Of a DNA stretch of 64,000 nucleotides, positions 8,832-18,323 are shown in pieces. Under the pieces are notes generated by a model that saw nothing but the letters and a program-made list of their open reading frames with translations, did not search any database and was not told the DNA's origin. Position 1 is the first letter of the stretch; each line of letters starts with the position of its first letter. The position numbers and the translations under genes are program-made. Source of the stretch: Bacillota bacterium (GTDB lineage: Bacteria; Bacillota; Sulfobacillia; JABLXB01); NCBI GenBank assembly GCA_013178305.1, contig JABLXB010000005.1, positions 1-64,000 on the forward strand, in the 5' to 3' direction.

Positions 8832-9122
8832 GTGACGGGCATGATGGGAGTCAAGGACTTTCAGGGCAAGTTGCTGTACGGCTTCTCCATCGACGACAAG
8901 GTCCTCGCTGATCACATCCTCTGGATCATCAGTAGCGCAGTCGACTTTGGATTCATCCGCGGCCTGGCACGCCCATTCTACAGTCACACTGGTGCACCAT
9001 CAGTCGATCCTGTCGTGGTGTCCAAGATAAGCCTCATCGGCTATCTCTACGTAATTAGCTCGGAGAGGAGATTGGAGGGAGAGTGCCGGCTCAACATGGC
9101 GTTCTTGTGGTTCCTCGGGTAG
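8832..9122 (+). pseudogene. IS1182/IS5-type transposase N-terminal fragment
   Basis: VLADHILWIISSAVDFGFIR, then YSHTGAPSVDPVVVSKISLIGYLY, SERRLEGECRLNMAFLWFLG is the conserved N-terminal domain of IS1182-type transposases (the DUF772 region). The frame stops right after FLG, where the full protein would continue for over 300 residues with the DDE domain. Only this fragment remains. Confidence 0.72.
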
Positions 9123-9134
9123 GACATACATGTG

Positions 9135-9277
9135 CCTCAAAACTGTCGAACTCGGGGGTCAGTTGTAGAGCCGATTCCTCATTGGGAAAGATCCGGACCA
9201 CATGCCCACGACTGCGGACTTCCTGGTTGAGCCGCTCAACACTTTCATGGTCCTCGGCCGCCGGTGGTATTGTTCAG
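9135..9277 (-). pseudogene. IS256-family transposase C-terminal fragment
   Basis: Reading the minus strand gives ESVERLNQEVRSRGHVVRIF followed by PNEESALQL, the conserved C-terminus of IS256 (Mutator-type) transposases (x-ERLNREIRRRTRVVGIFPNExSALRL). No upstream catalytic domain remains. With the IS1182-type piece just before it, it makes bases 8832-9280 an IS graveyard. Bases 9280-9434 hold no gene, only the leader of the FAD oxidoreductase. Confidence 0.6.
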
Positions 9278-9434
9278 GCAAGCGGCCTTCATATCGGGAG
9301 AACTATTGACCTTCTTTGCCTTTGTTCTCAAGTGCTGGAGGCATGCAGGAGACGGTGAATCCGCCGCGAATATTACTAGCATGTGATAATCTCATCATAC
9401 AACTTGGATCATCTGCCTTGGGGAGGGGAGACAT

Positions 9435-10724
9435 GTGCAAGCTGTCTACGAGCGGGGACGTTGGGTGCCGGTGCATGCAGAAGTCGATGTGCTCGTCGTT
9501 GGCGGAGGTGTTGCCGGCTTTGCTGCAGCGCTGGCAGCAGCTAGGAGGGGCCTGTCTGTCGCGATTGTGGAGAGGTACGGATGGTTGGGGGGGCTTGCTA
9601 CCGGCGGACTGGTTACGGCCTTCGAACCGTACGATGACGGCGCGGGTAACCAGATTGTAAGTGGAATTGCCTACGAGCTGGCGAAGCGCCTGGTGATAAA
9701 AGGCGAGGCGGTGATGCCCGGTGTTGACTGGAATTCCGTTGATCCTGAGGTTATCAAGAAGTGGAAGAGTTGGGCCTCAGTAGGATGGGCCGATCAGCGG
9801 GTTCGATTGGTGCTCAACGTCAATCCCGAGTTCATGAAGCATGAGTGCAATGTTATGCTTCGCGAAGCGGGAGCGCGGATCATCTATCATAGCTGGGTTT
9901 CCGATGTGATCATGGATAGCAACAGGGTCAGAGGCGCGATCTTTGAGAGCAAGTCGGGCAGACGGGCTGTGCTGGCGAAGGTGACTGTCGACGCCTCAGG
10001 CGATGGCGACATGATAGCCTGGGCCGGAGCTCCTTTCAGCGAACACAGTCGGGGGACTGGGCTGGTGTTCTGGGTTGGGAATGTTGACATAGACCGTGCC
10101 CTCGAGTTTCAATACAGTAATCCGGAGGAGTTCAAGGCAAGGTTGAAAGATGTTCACGGCTCGGTGTATTTTATGCGCACCACGTGCAGTGGTGTCGTTT
10201 GGTTCAACAACCGGTTTTATGCGATGAACGAGCTCGATATCGACGAGCTTTCGAAGGCAGAGATCGACATGCGCAGCAGAATTGTCAAGGCAGTCGAGGA
10301 TTATCGCAAACACATCCCGGGCTTTGAGAAAGCCGATTTGTTGCAGGTGGCGCCCCAACTAGGGATACGGTTGACTCGAATACTCAAGGGAAAGCACACT
10401 GTTACGAAGGCCACCATCCGGGAAAAGGTGTCCTTCCCTGACTCGATCGGTCGGGCCGGGCTGGATACTGAGTACGGTATTTCATTTCAGATCCCTTACA
10501 GGGCATTGCTGCCCGAAGGGGTTGAGAACGTGGTCGCCGCTGGGCGCTTCGTGTCCAGCGATTTCTATGCGCAGGAGTACCTTAGGTTGATACCGGCTTG
10601 CATGGTTACCGGCGAAGCAGCAGGCACTGCTGCAGCTTTGGCCGTCCGGAAGGGGGTCGATTTTAGCCAGGTTGATGTTAGCGAGCTTCAGCACGAACTA
10701 GTCAAATCAGGAGCCATTATCTAA
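9435..10724 (+). CDS. FAD-dependent oxidoreductase (FAD_oxidored family)
   Basis: Residues 16-45 form a Rossmann FAD site: VDVLVVGGGVAGFAAALAAARRG (GxGxxG) ending in the acidic IVERYG. Conserved elements of this family follow: GGLATGG, VDASGDGDMIAWAG near 185, and a C-terminal EGVENVVAAGRFVSSDFYAQ that closes over the flavin, then a GEAAGTAAALAVRKG helix. 429 residues. GTG 9435 follows GGGGAGGGGAGACAT. It leads directly into a TRAP transporter (14-nt gap), so it probably oxidises the imported organic acid or a product. Substrate unknown. Confidence 0.82.
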   Translation: MQAVYERGRWVPVHAEVDVLVVGGGVAGFAAALAAARRGLSVAIVERYGWLGGLATGGLVTAFEPYDDGAGNQIVSGIAYELAKRLVIKGEAVMPGVDWNSVDPEVIKKWKSWASVGWADQRVRLVLNVNPEFMKHECNVMLREAGARIIYHSWVSDVIMDSNRVRGAIFESKSGRRAVLAKVTVDASGDGDMIAWAGAPFSEHSRGTGLVFWVGNVDIDRALEFQYSNPEEFKARLKDVHGSVYFMRTTCSGVVWFNNRFYAMNELDIDELSKAEIDMRSRIVKAVEDYRKHIPGFEKADLLQVAPQLGIRLTRILKGKHTVTKATIREKVSFPDSIGRAGLDTEYGISFQIPYRALLPEGVENVVAAGRFVSSDFYAQEYLRLIPACMVTGEAAGTAAALAVRKGVDFSQVDVSELQHELVKSGAII

Positions 10725-10737
10725 GGGGGTAAGTGAA

Positions 10738-11808
10738 ATGAGGTCGAACAAGCCTATCAAGCGCGTGCTGCTTTGGGTAGTTGTTGTTCTGGTCGCATGC
10801 CAGCTGGCGGCCTGCACCGGTGGTGGTGCGAAGCCTCAACCAGCGCCTCAGGAGACCAAACCGGCTTCGCCCTCCCCAGCACCGGCTCAACCCGCCGCAC
10901 CCATAGTCCTTAAGGCTTCAAGCGGTGACCAGGACAACTACCCTGCTGTCAAGGGTCTGTTGAAGTTCGCTGAGCTGGTGGGCCAGAAAACGAACGGGAA
11001 AATAAAGGTGGAAGTCTACACTAACGGCACGCTTTATGGAGACCAGCAGGCCGAAGTCGAGGCCGCCAAGGCAGGTACGATAGCGTTTTCCCTTCCACAG
11101 GTCTCAGTACTCAGCGCGTGGGAGCCTAAAGTCGACTTCTTCGTTATGCCATACCTGTTCAAAGACGCTGCTCACGCCGAGAAAGTCCTGGACAGCGAGA
11201 TAGCAGCCAAAATCTTCGCCGGCTTGGAGAATAACGGTCTGAAGATAGTCGCGCCTCTAACCGGTGGCGGGATGAGGAGTTTCTACAACTCAAAGAAGCC
11301 CATCAAGACACCCGACGATATCAAAGGCCTGAAACTCCGTACCACCAAGTCGCCGCTGGCAAACGAAGCGTTCTCCGCTCTGGGGGCCATCCCGACGCCG
11401 ATTGCATGGGGCGAGCTCTATGCCGCTCTGCAGCAGAGAGTTGTTGACGGGGCCGAGCACGCACCCACAGATGTGCTCCTGTATAAGTTCCACGAGGTGT
11501 GCAAGTACTACTCGCTTGATGAGCACACGTACGAGCTTATGCCTCTAGTTGCAAGTGTTAAAGTCCTCAACAGCCTTCCTGAGGACCTTAGAAAGATCGT
11601 GCTGGACTGCGCGAAGGAGACGGTCCCTTATGTGCGCAAGATAGCCAGGGAGGAAACCGAGAAGGCGCTGGCGGAGATCGAAAAGAAAGCAGTGGTCGTG
11701 AAGGACGTCAAGAAGGAGGCTTTCATAGAGAAGGTGAAGCCCGTGAACGCCAAGTATGCTGAGAAACTCGGCAAGGACATATTCGATGCCATCAACTCCG
11801 CACGTTGA
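10738..11808 (+). CDS. dctP: TRAP transporter substrate-binding lipoprotein (DctP family)
   Basis: The N-terminus has a positively charged start, a hydrophobic stretch and the lipobox LAAC near residues 22-25, followed by a Pro/Ala-rich linker (PQPAPQETKPASPSPAPAQP). The mature domain matches DctP proteins: LKASSGDQDN, VEVYTNGTLYGDQQAEVEAAKAG, and the GLKLRTTKSPLANEAFSALGAIPTPI motif whose Arg normally grips a substrate carboxylate. It captures an organic acid outside the membrane and hands it to DctQM. A strong hairpin separates it from dctQ. Confidence 0.93.
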   Translation: MRSNKPIKRVLLWVVVVLVACQLAACTGGGAKPQPAPQETKPASPSPAPAQPAAPIVLKASSGDQDNYPAVKGLLKFAELVGQKTNGKIKVEVYTNGTLYGDQQAEVEAAKAGTIAFSLPQVSVLSAWEPKVDFFVMPYLFKDAAHAEKVLDSEIAAKIFAGLENNGLKIVAPLTGGGMRSFYNSKKPIKTPDDIKGLKLRTTKSPLANEAFSALGAIPTPIAWGELYAALQQRVVDGAEHAPTDVLLYKFHEVCKYYSLDEHTYELMPLVASVKVLNSLPEDLRKIVLDCAKETVPYVRKIAREETEKALAEIEKKAVVVKDVKKEAFIEKVKPVNAKYAEKLGKDIFDAINSAR

Positions 11809-11819
11809 GCGTTTTAGGC

Positions 11820-11851
11820 AGCCCTCCGGGGGCTTGGGTCCCCGGAGGGCT
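11820..11851 (+). terminator. intercistronic hairpin between dctP and dctQ
   Basis: GCCCTCCGGGG (11821-11831) pairs perfectly with CCCCGGAGGGC (11840-11850) around an 8-nt loop, with a flanking A-T pair. No T-run follows, so it is more likely a 3' stabiliser of the dctP message or a partial attenuator than a full terminator. Such a stem would let the binding protein be made in excess over the permease. Confidence 0.7.
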
Positions 11852-11868
11852 TAGGGAGGGAAGTCACT

Positions 11869-12342
11869 ATGAAGTTCCTGACCAGGATACTTGGATATAT
11901 CAGCGCTTTCGCCGTCTTGGTGGTCTGGGCTACCACTATTCTTCAGGTCATAAGCAGGTATGTTACGAGAAGACCCATGGCATTTCTTCCGGAGATGTGT
12001 GCGCTGGCATTTGGGGTGATGATCTTTTTGGGTTCTGCGCTGGTGCATCTCGAAGAAGGCCACATCGGGTTCGATCTTGTAATTAAAGTCCTTGAGGCTA
12101 GGCGGAAGAGGGTTGCGGACGCTATCAACTGGGTTCTTCAGCTCTCGATAGTCGTGTTCTCCCTCTTCATTCTGTTCTCTGGCGTACAGCTTGTTGCTGA
12201 GACGTGGCCTTCCAAGATGCCTTTGACGGGTATCTCAAATGGATGGAAGTACACTTTTCTGCCGGTCGGCTCTTCTATCATTGCACTTGGCTCGTTGCGC
12301 CTCCTGATCGGGAGTTGGTTGAAGAGGGGATGCGGGTTATGA
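11869..12342 (+). CDS. dctQ: TRAP transporter small permease (DctQ)
   Basis: 157 residues with four hydrophobic helices (about 8-28, 44-66, 86-106, 127-147). The VVWATTILQVISRYVTRRPMAFLPEM segment with its Arg-Tyr at the membrane edge is the DctQ signature. It pairs with DctM to form the sodium-driven translocator. AGGGAGGGAAGTCACT precedes ATG 11869. Its stop overlaps the dctM start (ATGA), giving translational coupling. Confidence 0.92.
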   Translation: MKFLTRILGYISAFAVLVVWATTILQVISRYVTRRPMAFLPEMCALAFGVMIFLGSALVHLEEGHIGFDLVIKVLEARRKRVADAINWVLQLSIVVFSLFILFSGVQLVAETWPSKMPLTGISNGWKYTFLPVGSSIIALGSLRLLIGSWLKRGCGL

Positions 12343-13616
12343 CGCCAGCTAATGCATTGGTAATCCTCTGCGTTTTCGTATCGACTTTTTTCATGAACAT
12401 GCCCATCGCCTTCGTCCTCGGCATAACAGGGGTAGTGGGCATGTTGCTCTGTTCACCCGTTCCCGTTTCCACATATGCTCAGGTGATGTCAACGGGTGTG
12501 GATTCTTTTCCCCTCGTTGCGATTCCGCTTTTCGTCCTCGGCGGAATGTTGATGGGTGAGGCGGGGATGACGGACAGACTGGTCAACTTCTCTAAGCTGT
12601 TGCTGGGCCGCATAAGAGGAGGACTCCTCTTGGCAGCCGTGGCCACGGCTATGATGTTCGGAGCGATTACTGGGTCCGCCACAGCGGATGCTGCGGCTGT
12701 GGCGACCATACTGATGCCCGCCATGATCAGGGAAGGTTACAGCCGGGAGTTCTCAACAGCCCTGATAGCAACCGCCGGCTGCCTTGGGGCGGTCATTCCT
12801 CCGAGTATCAACCTTGTTGTTGTAGGGTACCTTGCTGGGGTTTCAGTATGGAAGCTGTTCATCGGCAGCGTTCTACCTGGCGTGGTGACAGGAATCGGAC
12901 TGATGATAATCAGCTATATCCACGCCTTGAAATCAGGTTATCCAATTACAGAACCGGTTCGGGGCCGGGAAGCAATTGGCACTTGCGCCCAGGCCATTAT
13001 TCCCTTAGCAATGCCTATCATCATACTTGGAGGCATTTACTCGGGCAAATTCACACCGACTGAGTCTGCGGCAATTGCAGCTACGTACGCTATCCTTGTT
13101 GGCGTTATACGGCGGAGTTTCACGGCGAAGGGCTTGTTCATGAGTTTCCGTCAGACTACCTCTATAGCGGCCGGCCCACTCTTGATGGTCGCTACCGCAG
13201 GCCTATTTAGCTATTTCATGGTGCTCCTCAAGGTACCGCAGATGCTTGTCAAGGCGATGCTGGGTCTCGGACTAGGTCGAATAGCGTTCCTGTTCCTCAC
13301 CCAGGTCATCCTGTTCATAATTGGCATGCTGATGGACACCTTGCCTGCCATGATCATCCTGGTGCCGCTGCTCTTCCCGGTAGCCAAGAGCATGGGAATA
13401 GACCCGGTGCATTTTGGGGTGCTGATGTCGTTCAACTGCAGCATGGCCATGGCTACTCCACCGGTTGGTGTGGCCCTGTTCGCGGCGTGCTCAGTCTCGA
13501 AGGTATCCGTGGGTCAAGTGATGAAACCAATGCTGTGGCTGACGGCGTATGTGTTTTTGATGGTGTTGGTCGTAAGCTATGTGCCGTCTCTGAGTCTTGT
13601 CCTGTTGAGACAATAA
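12339..13616 (+). CDS. dctM: TRAP transporter large permease (DctM)
   Basis: 425 residues, 11-12 membrane helices. Family marks include NMPIAFVLGITGVVGML, FPLVAIPLFVLGGMLMGEAGMTDRL, the GAITGSATADAAAVATILMPAM loop that forms one re-entrant binding site, and PPSINLVVVGYLAG. The second half repeats the fold (YSGKFTPTESAAIAATYA; MDTLPAMIILVPLLFPVA; MSFNCSMAMATPPVGVALF). ATG 12339 overlaps the dctQ stop; an ATG at 12330 is also in frame. It is the channel unit of the DctPQM system. Confidence 0.93.
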   Translation: MTPANALVILCVFVSTFFMNMPIAFVLGITGVVGMLLCSPVPVSTYAQVMSTGVDSFPLVAIPLFVLGGMLMGEAGMTDRLVNFSKLLLGRIRGGLLLAAVATAMMFGAITGSATADAAAVATILMPAMIREGYSREFSTALIATAGCLGAVIPPSINLVVVGYLAGVSVWKLFIGSVLPGVVTGIGLMIISYIHALKSGYPITEPVRGREAIGTCAQAIIPLAMPIIILGGIYSGKFTPTESAAIAATYAILVGVIRRSFTAKGLFMSFRQTTSIAAGPLLMVATAGLFSYFMVLLKVPQMLVKAMLGLGLGRIAFLFLTQVILFIIGMLMDTLPAMIILVPLLFPVAKSMGIDPVHFGVLMSFNCSMAMATPPVGVALFAACSVSKVSVGQVMKPMLWLTAYVFLMVLVVSYVPSLSLVLLRQ

Positions 13617-13643
13617 AAGTAAAGTGAAGGGATTGGCTGGAGA

Positions 13644-14345
13644 GTGCTAGATTCGCTTGAGCAGGTGAAGAGCCAGAAACTTACGGGGATTGTCGCTGAT
13701 AGGATCGTTGAGTTGATAAGGTCCGGGGTCCTGAAACCGGGTGATAGACTCCCTACCGAATGTGAGCTGTGCAAGAAGTTCGGAGTGAGCCGGTCCCCCC
13801 TTCGGGAAGCGCTGCGTGCGCTCGAATACGTCGGGCTGATCGACTCACATCAGGGATCGGGAAGATACGTGTCCCCAACTGCACTATCCTGCGTTCAAAG
13901 GGGCATAGACTGGGGTAGGGCCTTGAGCCGATCCCCTCTAGCAGAGCTTATGGAAGCCAGGAAGTACATTGAAGTGCTGGCGTGCAGGCTTGCTGCTCAG
14001 CGGGCTACGGAAGAGGATATATCAGCAATCGAAGGTATCCTGGGTAAACTAAAGGCTCGCTATACCGACGAATCATTCTACTTCACTGAGGAATTGAACC
14101 TTCACTTTGCTATAGTAACTGCGGCCAAGAACAAGCCCGTACTCGAGTTCATGAAAGCTCTCATTGATGAGATCTACAAGGAATCGGACAGGTTCAAGAG
14201 AACGATCCCAGTGTTGTACAAAGCCGCATTACCACTATTCGACCAACTACTTGTCAGCCTTAGAGATGGTCATTCCGAGGAGGCTGCGAGGTTGATGTTG
14301 GAGCATTTGGAGGCGGTGGAGGGCACCCTATGTAATGGTGAGTGA
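13644..14345 (+). CDS. GntR/FadR-family (FCD) transcriptional regulator
   Basis: N-terminal winged helix (residues 10-75): IVELIRSGVLKPGDRLPTECELCKKFGVSRSPLREALRALEYVGLI, a textbook GntR HTH. The rest (about 90-230) is an all-alpha FCD ligand domain with MEARKYIEVLACRLAAQRAT and LNLHFAIVTAAKNKPVLEFM; the histidines in such bundles usually bind a metal and an organic acid. It lies 27 nt after dctM and is likely the local regulator of the FAD oxidoreductase-TRAP operon, responding to the imported carboxylate. GTG start; the ribosome site is weak. Confidence 0.87.
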   Translation: MLDSLEQVKSQKLTGIVADRIVELIRSGVLKPGDRLPTECELCKKFGVSRSPLREALRALEYVGLIDSHQGSGRYVSPTALSCVQRGIDWGRALSRSPLAELMEARKYIEVLACRLAAQRATEEDISAIEGILGKLKARYTDESFYFTEELNLHFAIVTAAKNKPVLEFMKALIDEIYKESDRFKRTIPVLYKAALPLFDQLLVSLRDGHSEEAARLMLEHLEAVEGTLCNGE

Positions 14346-14499
14346 GAGCTCGCGGAACACCGATGTGCTCTTGATGCCCTCATAGTCTATCAGGGGGTAG
14401 AGTCCGGTGGGCGAGTTGTTTGAGCGGAACATAGTGAGGAATCTAGCCCGGATCTGGCCTAGTTATAATGAACGAGGCCGGCCCCCAGATTGCGCTGAG

Positions 14500-14913
14500 G
14501 TAGGTTACACTGGATGTGCATGCGCACCAGCGCAGAGCTACACGCCGGCTGGAGGCCGACATTCACGCACAGGCCCAGGAGAGCGTACATAGTCCGGTGA
14601 TCCGGGCGCTTCAGACGCTGCGGGGTGTCAAGGAAGTGACGGCGGCCACGCCTGTGGCTGAGATCGGGTGCTTCTCGCGCTTTCGGAATCCGGGGCAGCT
14701 CATAGGGACGGGGAATCCCCACGTACGGCGCATAGTCATTGAGTCAGCCTAGAGTTACCGGTATCACCCCGGGGTCACGGGGACTATCAGGAAAAGACAA
14801 GAAGGGCAGACATCTGACATCTGTGCAATCGCATGGAAAGCGCAGGTCAGGCTGAGTAAGAAGTACATGGTCAGCAGGGAGAAGAGTGGTCCAGTAGCAG
14901 CGACGAGAGCGTA
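14500..14913 (+). pseudogene. IS110-family transposase remnant
   Basis: RRLEADIHAQAQESVHSPVI, RALQTLRGVKEVTAATPVAEIG and FSRFRNPGQLIG are the C-terminal (transposase_20) domain of IS110. A deletion then joins it to TGNPHVRRIVIESA, and the TGG of the AWSYR motif has become TAG at about 14750; the same frame continues RKRQEGQTSDICAIAWKAQVRLSKKY to a stop at 14913. It is a different sequence from the IS110 piece 500 bp downstream. Bases 14346-14500 hold nothing clear. Confidence 0.72.
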
Positions 14914-14929
14914 ATAAGTTGTGTGTAAA

Positions 14930-14962
14930 TGGTCAATACTTCCAATTAGGGGAGGTTGACCA
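14930..14962. repeat. inverted repeat at the left of the IS256-like copy
   Basis: TGGTCAA (14930-14936) and TTGACCA (14956-14962) form an inverted repeat directly upstream of the IS256-like N-terminal reading, preceded by GTTGTGTGTAAA, in the style of IS256 ends. It may be part of the left terminus. The right end is not seen because the copy is truncated. Confidence 0.4.
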
Positions 14963-14968
14963 TTAATA

Positions 14969-15964
14969 TTGGAGACAGCGAGGAAATTAGCCAAGGAATT
15001 GGCTAAGAACTGTAAGACGTTCCAGGACGTACAGAACGCGCTGAAGGATCTCTTCAAGACGACGCTCGAGGAGGTTCTGGAGGCCGAGATGACGGATCAC
15101 CTGGGCTATACAAAGAACAGTCCTGAGGGAGACAACTCGGGGAACAGTCGGAACGGGTACAGCAGAAAGACTTTCAAGACGCGCCAGGGTGAAGTGGAGG
15201 TAGAGGTCCCGCGCGATCGCAACGGTGAGTTCGAACCCCGGGTCGTCAAGAAGTACGAGAGGAACGCAAGCGAGCTCGAGGACCAGATCGTCGCGATATA
15301 CGCAAAGGGATGTCCATCAGGGACATTGAAGGCCACCTGCGTGACATCTACGGGATCGAGGTCTCCTCGGTTTAAGTCGAGGGCGCTTCAGGCGACTCTC
15401 GACGAGTACCGGCTGACTATCGAGGAGATGGAGGGACGGGTTCAAAGGTTGGAGAGCGAGATCCATGAGCACGCGGAGAAGAGCGTGCACACGCCGGTGA
15501 TCAAGGCGCTAGAGGCTTTTCGAGGCATCAAGGAAACAGCGGCTGTAACGATAGTGGCGGAAGTAGGGAAATTCTCCCGGTTCGAGAAGGCGCCTCAAGT
15601 GATGGGCTACTCGGGGACGGTGCCGAGCGAGTACTCCAGTGGGGCAAGGACCCATCGCGGGAGGATCACGAAGGCGGGGAACAACCACCTGAGGCGGATC
15701 CTGATCAAATGCGCGTGGAGTTACCGGCACAAGGCGTGGATGTCCGAGGCGATCAGAAAGCGGCAGGAAGGCCAGCCCGCCAGAGTCCAGGCGATATCGT
15801 GGAAGGCCCAGGTGCGTTTATGTAAGAAGTACCAGCATCTTATCAGCAAGGGAAAGAGTCCGCAGGTCGCCGTCACCGCGGTGGCTCGGGAGCTGCTGGG
15901 GTTCATCTGGGCGGCCGCCTGTGAAGTTGAGAAGCAGGAGATTAGGCAAGATGGAGCGGCATAA
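14969..15964 (+). pseudogene. chimeric ORF: IS256 N-terminus joined to IS110 C-terminus
   Basis: Residues 1-115 are the N-terminus of an IS256 transposase (LGYTKNSPEGDNSGNSRNGY, GEVEVEVPRDRNGEFEPRVV, DDQIVAIYAKG-like). Near 15310 a single-base shift puts the natural continuation GMSIRDIEGHLRDIYGIEVS in another frame, ending at a stop near 15374. From about 15375 the open frame is IS110 C-terminus: RVQRLESEIHEHAEKSVHTP, FRGIKETAAVTIVAEVG, YSGTVPSEYSSGARTHRGRI, TKAGNNHLRRILIKCAWSYR. Neither enzyme is complete. Bases 15965-16106 hold no gene. Confidence 0.8.
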
Positions 15965-16106
15965 CACGGTTAGATAGCTGCAGGCAGTGTCGGGGGCCAG
16001 GTCAAGCAGGTTTCTCAGCGAGAGGAGGTGGTCTACGAAGTACCGGAGGACTGACGGCGATCGCCGAAGTAGGCTGCAAGCGCATGGGCTTTCCGGAGGG
16101 AAAAGT

Positions 16107-18245
16107 ATGGTCGTCTTAGAATCCGATCATCAAGCGAGCGTACGGCGTTGCGGCCGAGCAATACAGCCGACCGGACCGGTGGGGGATGATGAGCTCGTGA
16201 AGGGAGTCACCGTAATTGCGAAGGGCAGGAACACCTGCCGTGCTCTGGTCGGGCAACTGCGAGGGATCCTCGAAGGCAAGGCGCGGGTGCGAGGGCTGTA
16301 TCTCGACGGTGGGATTGACGGACCTGTCTCAGACGACGTGGTGGTCGTGTCGAGCCGGATTATCGCCACGGACGCAAGGAAGTATACGCCCGAGGGCTGC
16401 AGGACCATCGTCGCGCGGAGGTGCCTCGACTACAACAACCTGAAAACGCTGTTCGACCTGCCCAACGAGACCGACGCCATCCTGGTGAACGACGCATACG
16501 CTGCCGCTATCGAGACAATCGACCTCTTGAAGGAATCGGGAATCGGTCACCTGAACCTCACGCCACACGCCCCGGACCATCCGTCCCCCGTACGAACGAC
16601 GCTCGCGATCACTGCGGGTGAGCCCCATCTGGTTCCCGACTATGTCAAGGAGTGTATCGACATTGGGGTCAGGCTTATCGACATCACGAGCATAGTGGAG
16701 ATCCTGATCGCCCTGGACCTGCTCGACGCCGAGGCGAATGTCGTATCGGCGCGCCAGATGCGGTATATCGTTGGTCTGCTCCGCGAAACAAGGGTTCAGG
16801 CGCTCCATGCCGGCAACGTTAAGAATCAGCTTGAGGCGATACTCGAATCAGTCGACGAAGGGATCATAGGGACGGATATCGACGGGAAAATCATGACCTG
16901 TAACCGCGCCGCGGCACGGCTGCTGGGTATCGACCTGAAGGACGTGCTCGGGAAGAAAACGGGCGACTTGCTGCCGGGAAGCGCTCCGGGGCTCGAGGCC
17001 GACCGCGACGCGTCCCGCTCAAGCGGTCTCATATCGGTGAATGAAAAGGACCTCGTGGCGACGAGGGCGCCCATCATGAGGGAACGTCAGCCGGTCGGGG
17101 CGGTATTTACTTTCAGGGACATAACCGAAATCAGACGCCTCGAGTCCCAGCTTTACAGTAAGCTCGTGAAGCAGGGGTACACCTCCAAATACAGTGCGGA
17201 CGACATCATCGGAACCAGCCCGGCGATGAGGGGCGCGATCGAGCTTGCCACTCGGATTGCCAGAGGCAATTCCACTGTGCTGATATGCGGGGAGAGCGGC
17301 TCAGGAAAGGAACTGTTCGCACACGCGATTCACGGTCTCTCGGACCGACGCCGCGGGCCGTTTGTCCCAGTCAACTTCGTCGCGCTTCCCGAGACCCTCC
17401 TGGAATCCGAGCTGTTTGGGTACGAGGAAGGGGCGTTCACGGGTGCCAGGAGAGGCGGTAAGCCCGGACTCTTCGAAGAGGCGCACGGAGGAACCATATT
17501 TCTCGATGAGATCGGAGACGCTTCCGCTGCTCTTCAGGCCAAGATCCTGAGGGTCCTCGAGGAGAAGAGAATACGCCGGGTGGGGGGTACGAAGAGCATC
17601 TCCGTGGACGTCCGGGTGATGGCGGCCACAAACAAGGACCTGCGGTCCCTAATAAGGGCGGGGTTGTTCCGGGAAGACCTGTTTTACAGGCTGGCCGTGT
17701 TACCCTTGAAAACTCCGCCTCTCAGGGAAAGGAGGCAGGACATTCCCCTCCTGATAGAGGTCTTTCTGGGCAGGTTGCACGCCTCCGGCAGCAGGCTGAA
17801 GATATCCCCGGAGGCAATGCGGTTGCTTATGGAACACCGCTGGCCGGGAAACGTGAGGGAGTTGCAGAACGTAATGGAGTACCTCTCCAATGTGTGCCTG
17901 GATGGCGTCGCAAAGCCACAAGACATCATGACGGTGCTGAACCTGTCTTCCGGCCTGCGCGCCCCAGCCATCCTGGGGCTCCTCTCCGCAGACAGAGACC
18001 TGGCCCTGTGGGTTCTGTCTGAGGCGCAAAGGGCCGCTGAGCGCGGCTCCGGCCTCGGCCGGAGGACGCTGATCGCCGCCGCAAGAGCCCACGGGCGCGC
18101 CGTGAGCGAGGGGGCACTCAGACGGTGCCTCAGCTATCTCCGGACCGCTGGACTCATCGAGGTCTCCAGGGGCAGGGGCGGGATCAGGGTTTCCGAGTTG
18201 GGGGCCAGCGTGCTCGGCGATAAGGCCGCATCACGCTCCCAATAA
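16107..18245 (+). CDS. sigma-54-dependent activator with PAS and non-Fis C-terminus
   Basis: 712 residues. Residues 1-220 are a sensor region I cannot assign. A PAS domain follows (AILESVDEGIIGTDIDGKIM to GAVFTFRDITEIRR). The AAA+ domain is complete: GESGSGKE Walker A, ELFGYEEGAFTGARRGG (the GAFTGA loop that contacts sigma-54), GGTIFLDEIGD Walker B and [11 protein letters not shown]. In place of a Fis HTH the last 110 residues end in a winged-helix-like module (LRRCLSYLRTAGLIEVSRGR). GGAGGG precedes ATG 16107. It very likely activates the -24/-12 promoter at 18419, ahead of the nhaC-iadA-aminotransferase operon. Confidence 0.9.
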   Translation: MVVLESDHQASVRRCGRAIQPTGPVGDDELVKGVTVIAKGRNTCRALVGQLRGILEGKARVRGLYLDGGIDGPVSDDVVVVSSRIIATDARKYTPEGCRTIVARRCLDYNNLKTLFDLPNETDAILVNDAYAAAIETIDLLKESGIGHLNLTPHAPDHPSPVRTTLAITAGEPHLVPDYVKECIDIGVRLIDITSIVEILIALDLLDAEANVVSARQMRYIVGLLRETRVQALHAGNVKNQLEAILESVDEGIIGTDIDGKIMTCNRAAARLLGIDLKDVLGKKTGDLLPGSAPGLEADRDASRSSGLISVNEKDLVATRAPIMRERQPVGAVFTFRDITEIRRLESQLYSKLVKQGYTSKYSADDIIGTSPAMRGAIELATRIARGNSTVLICGESGSGKELFAHAIHGLSDRRRGPFVPVNFVALPETLLESELFGYEEGAFTGARRGGKPGLFEEAHGGTIFLDEIGDASAALQAKILRVLEEKRIRRVGGTKSISVDVRVMAATNKDLRSLIRAGLFREDLFYRLAVLPLKTPPLRERRQDIPLLIEVFLGRLHASGSRLKISPEAMRLLMEHRWPGNVRELQNVMEYLSNVCLDGVAKPQDIMTVLNLSSGLRAPAILGLLSADRDLALWVLSEAQRAAERGSGLGRRTLIAAARAHGRAVSEGALRRCLSYLRTAGLIEVSRGRGGIRVSELGASVLGDKAASRSQ

Positions 18246-18323
18246 GATTCCTATTCGCACCTTCGCGTTCGTCAATCTACCCGCATATGGCGCATGTGCC
18301 CTGCAGCCGCCACCGACACTGAC

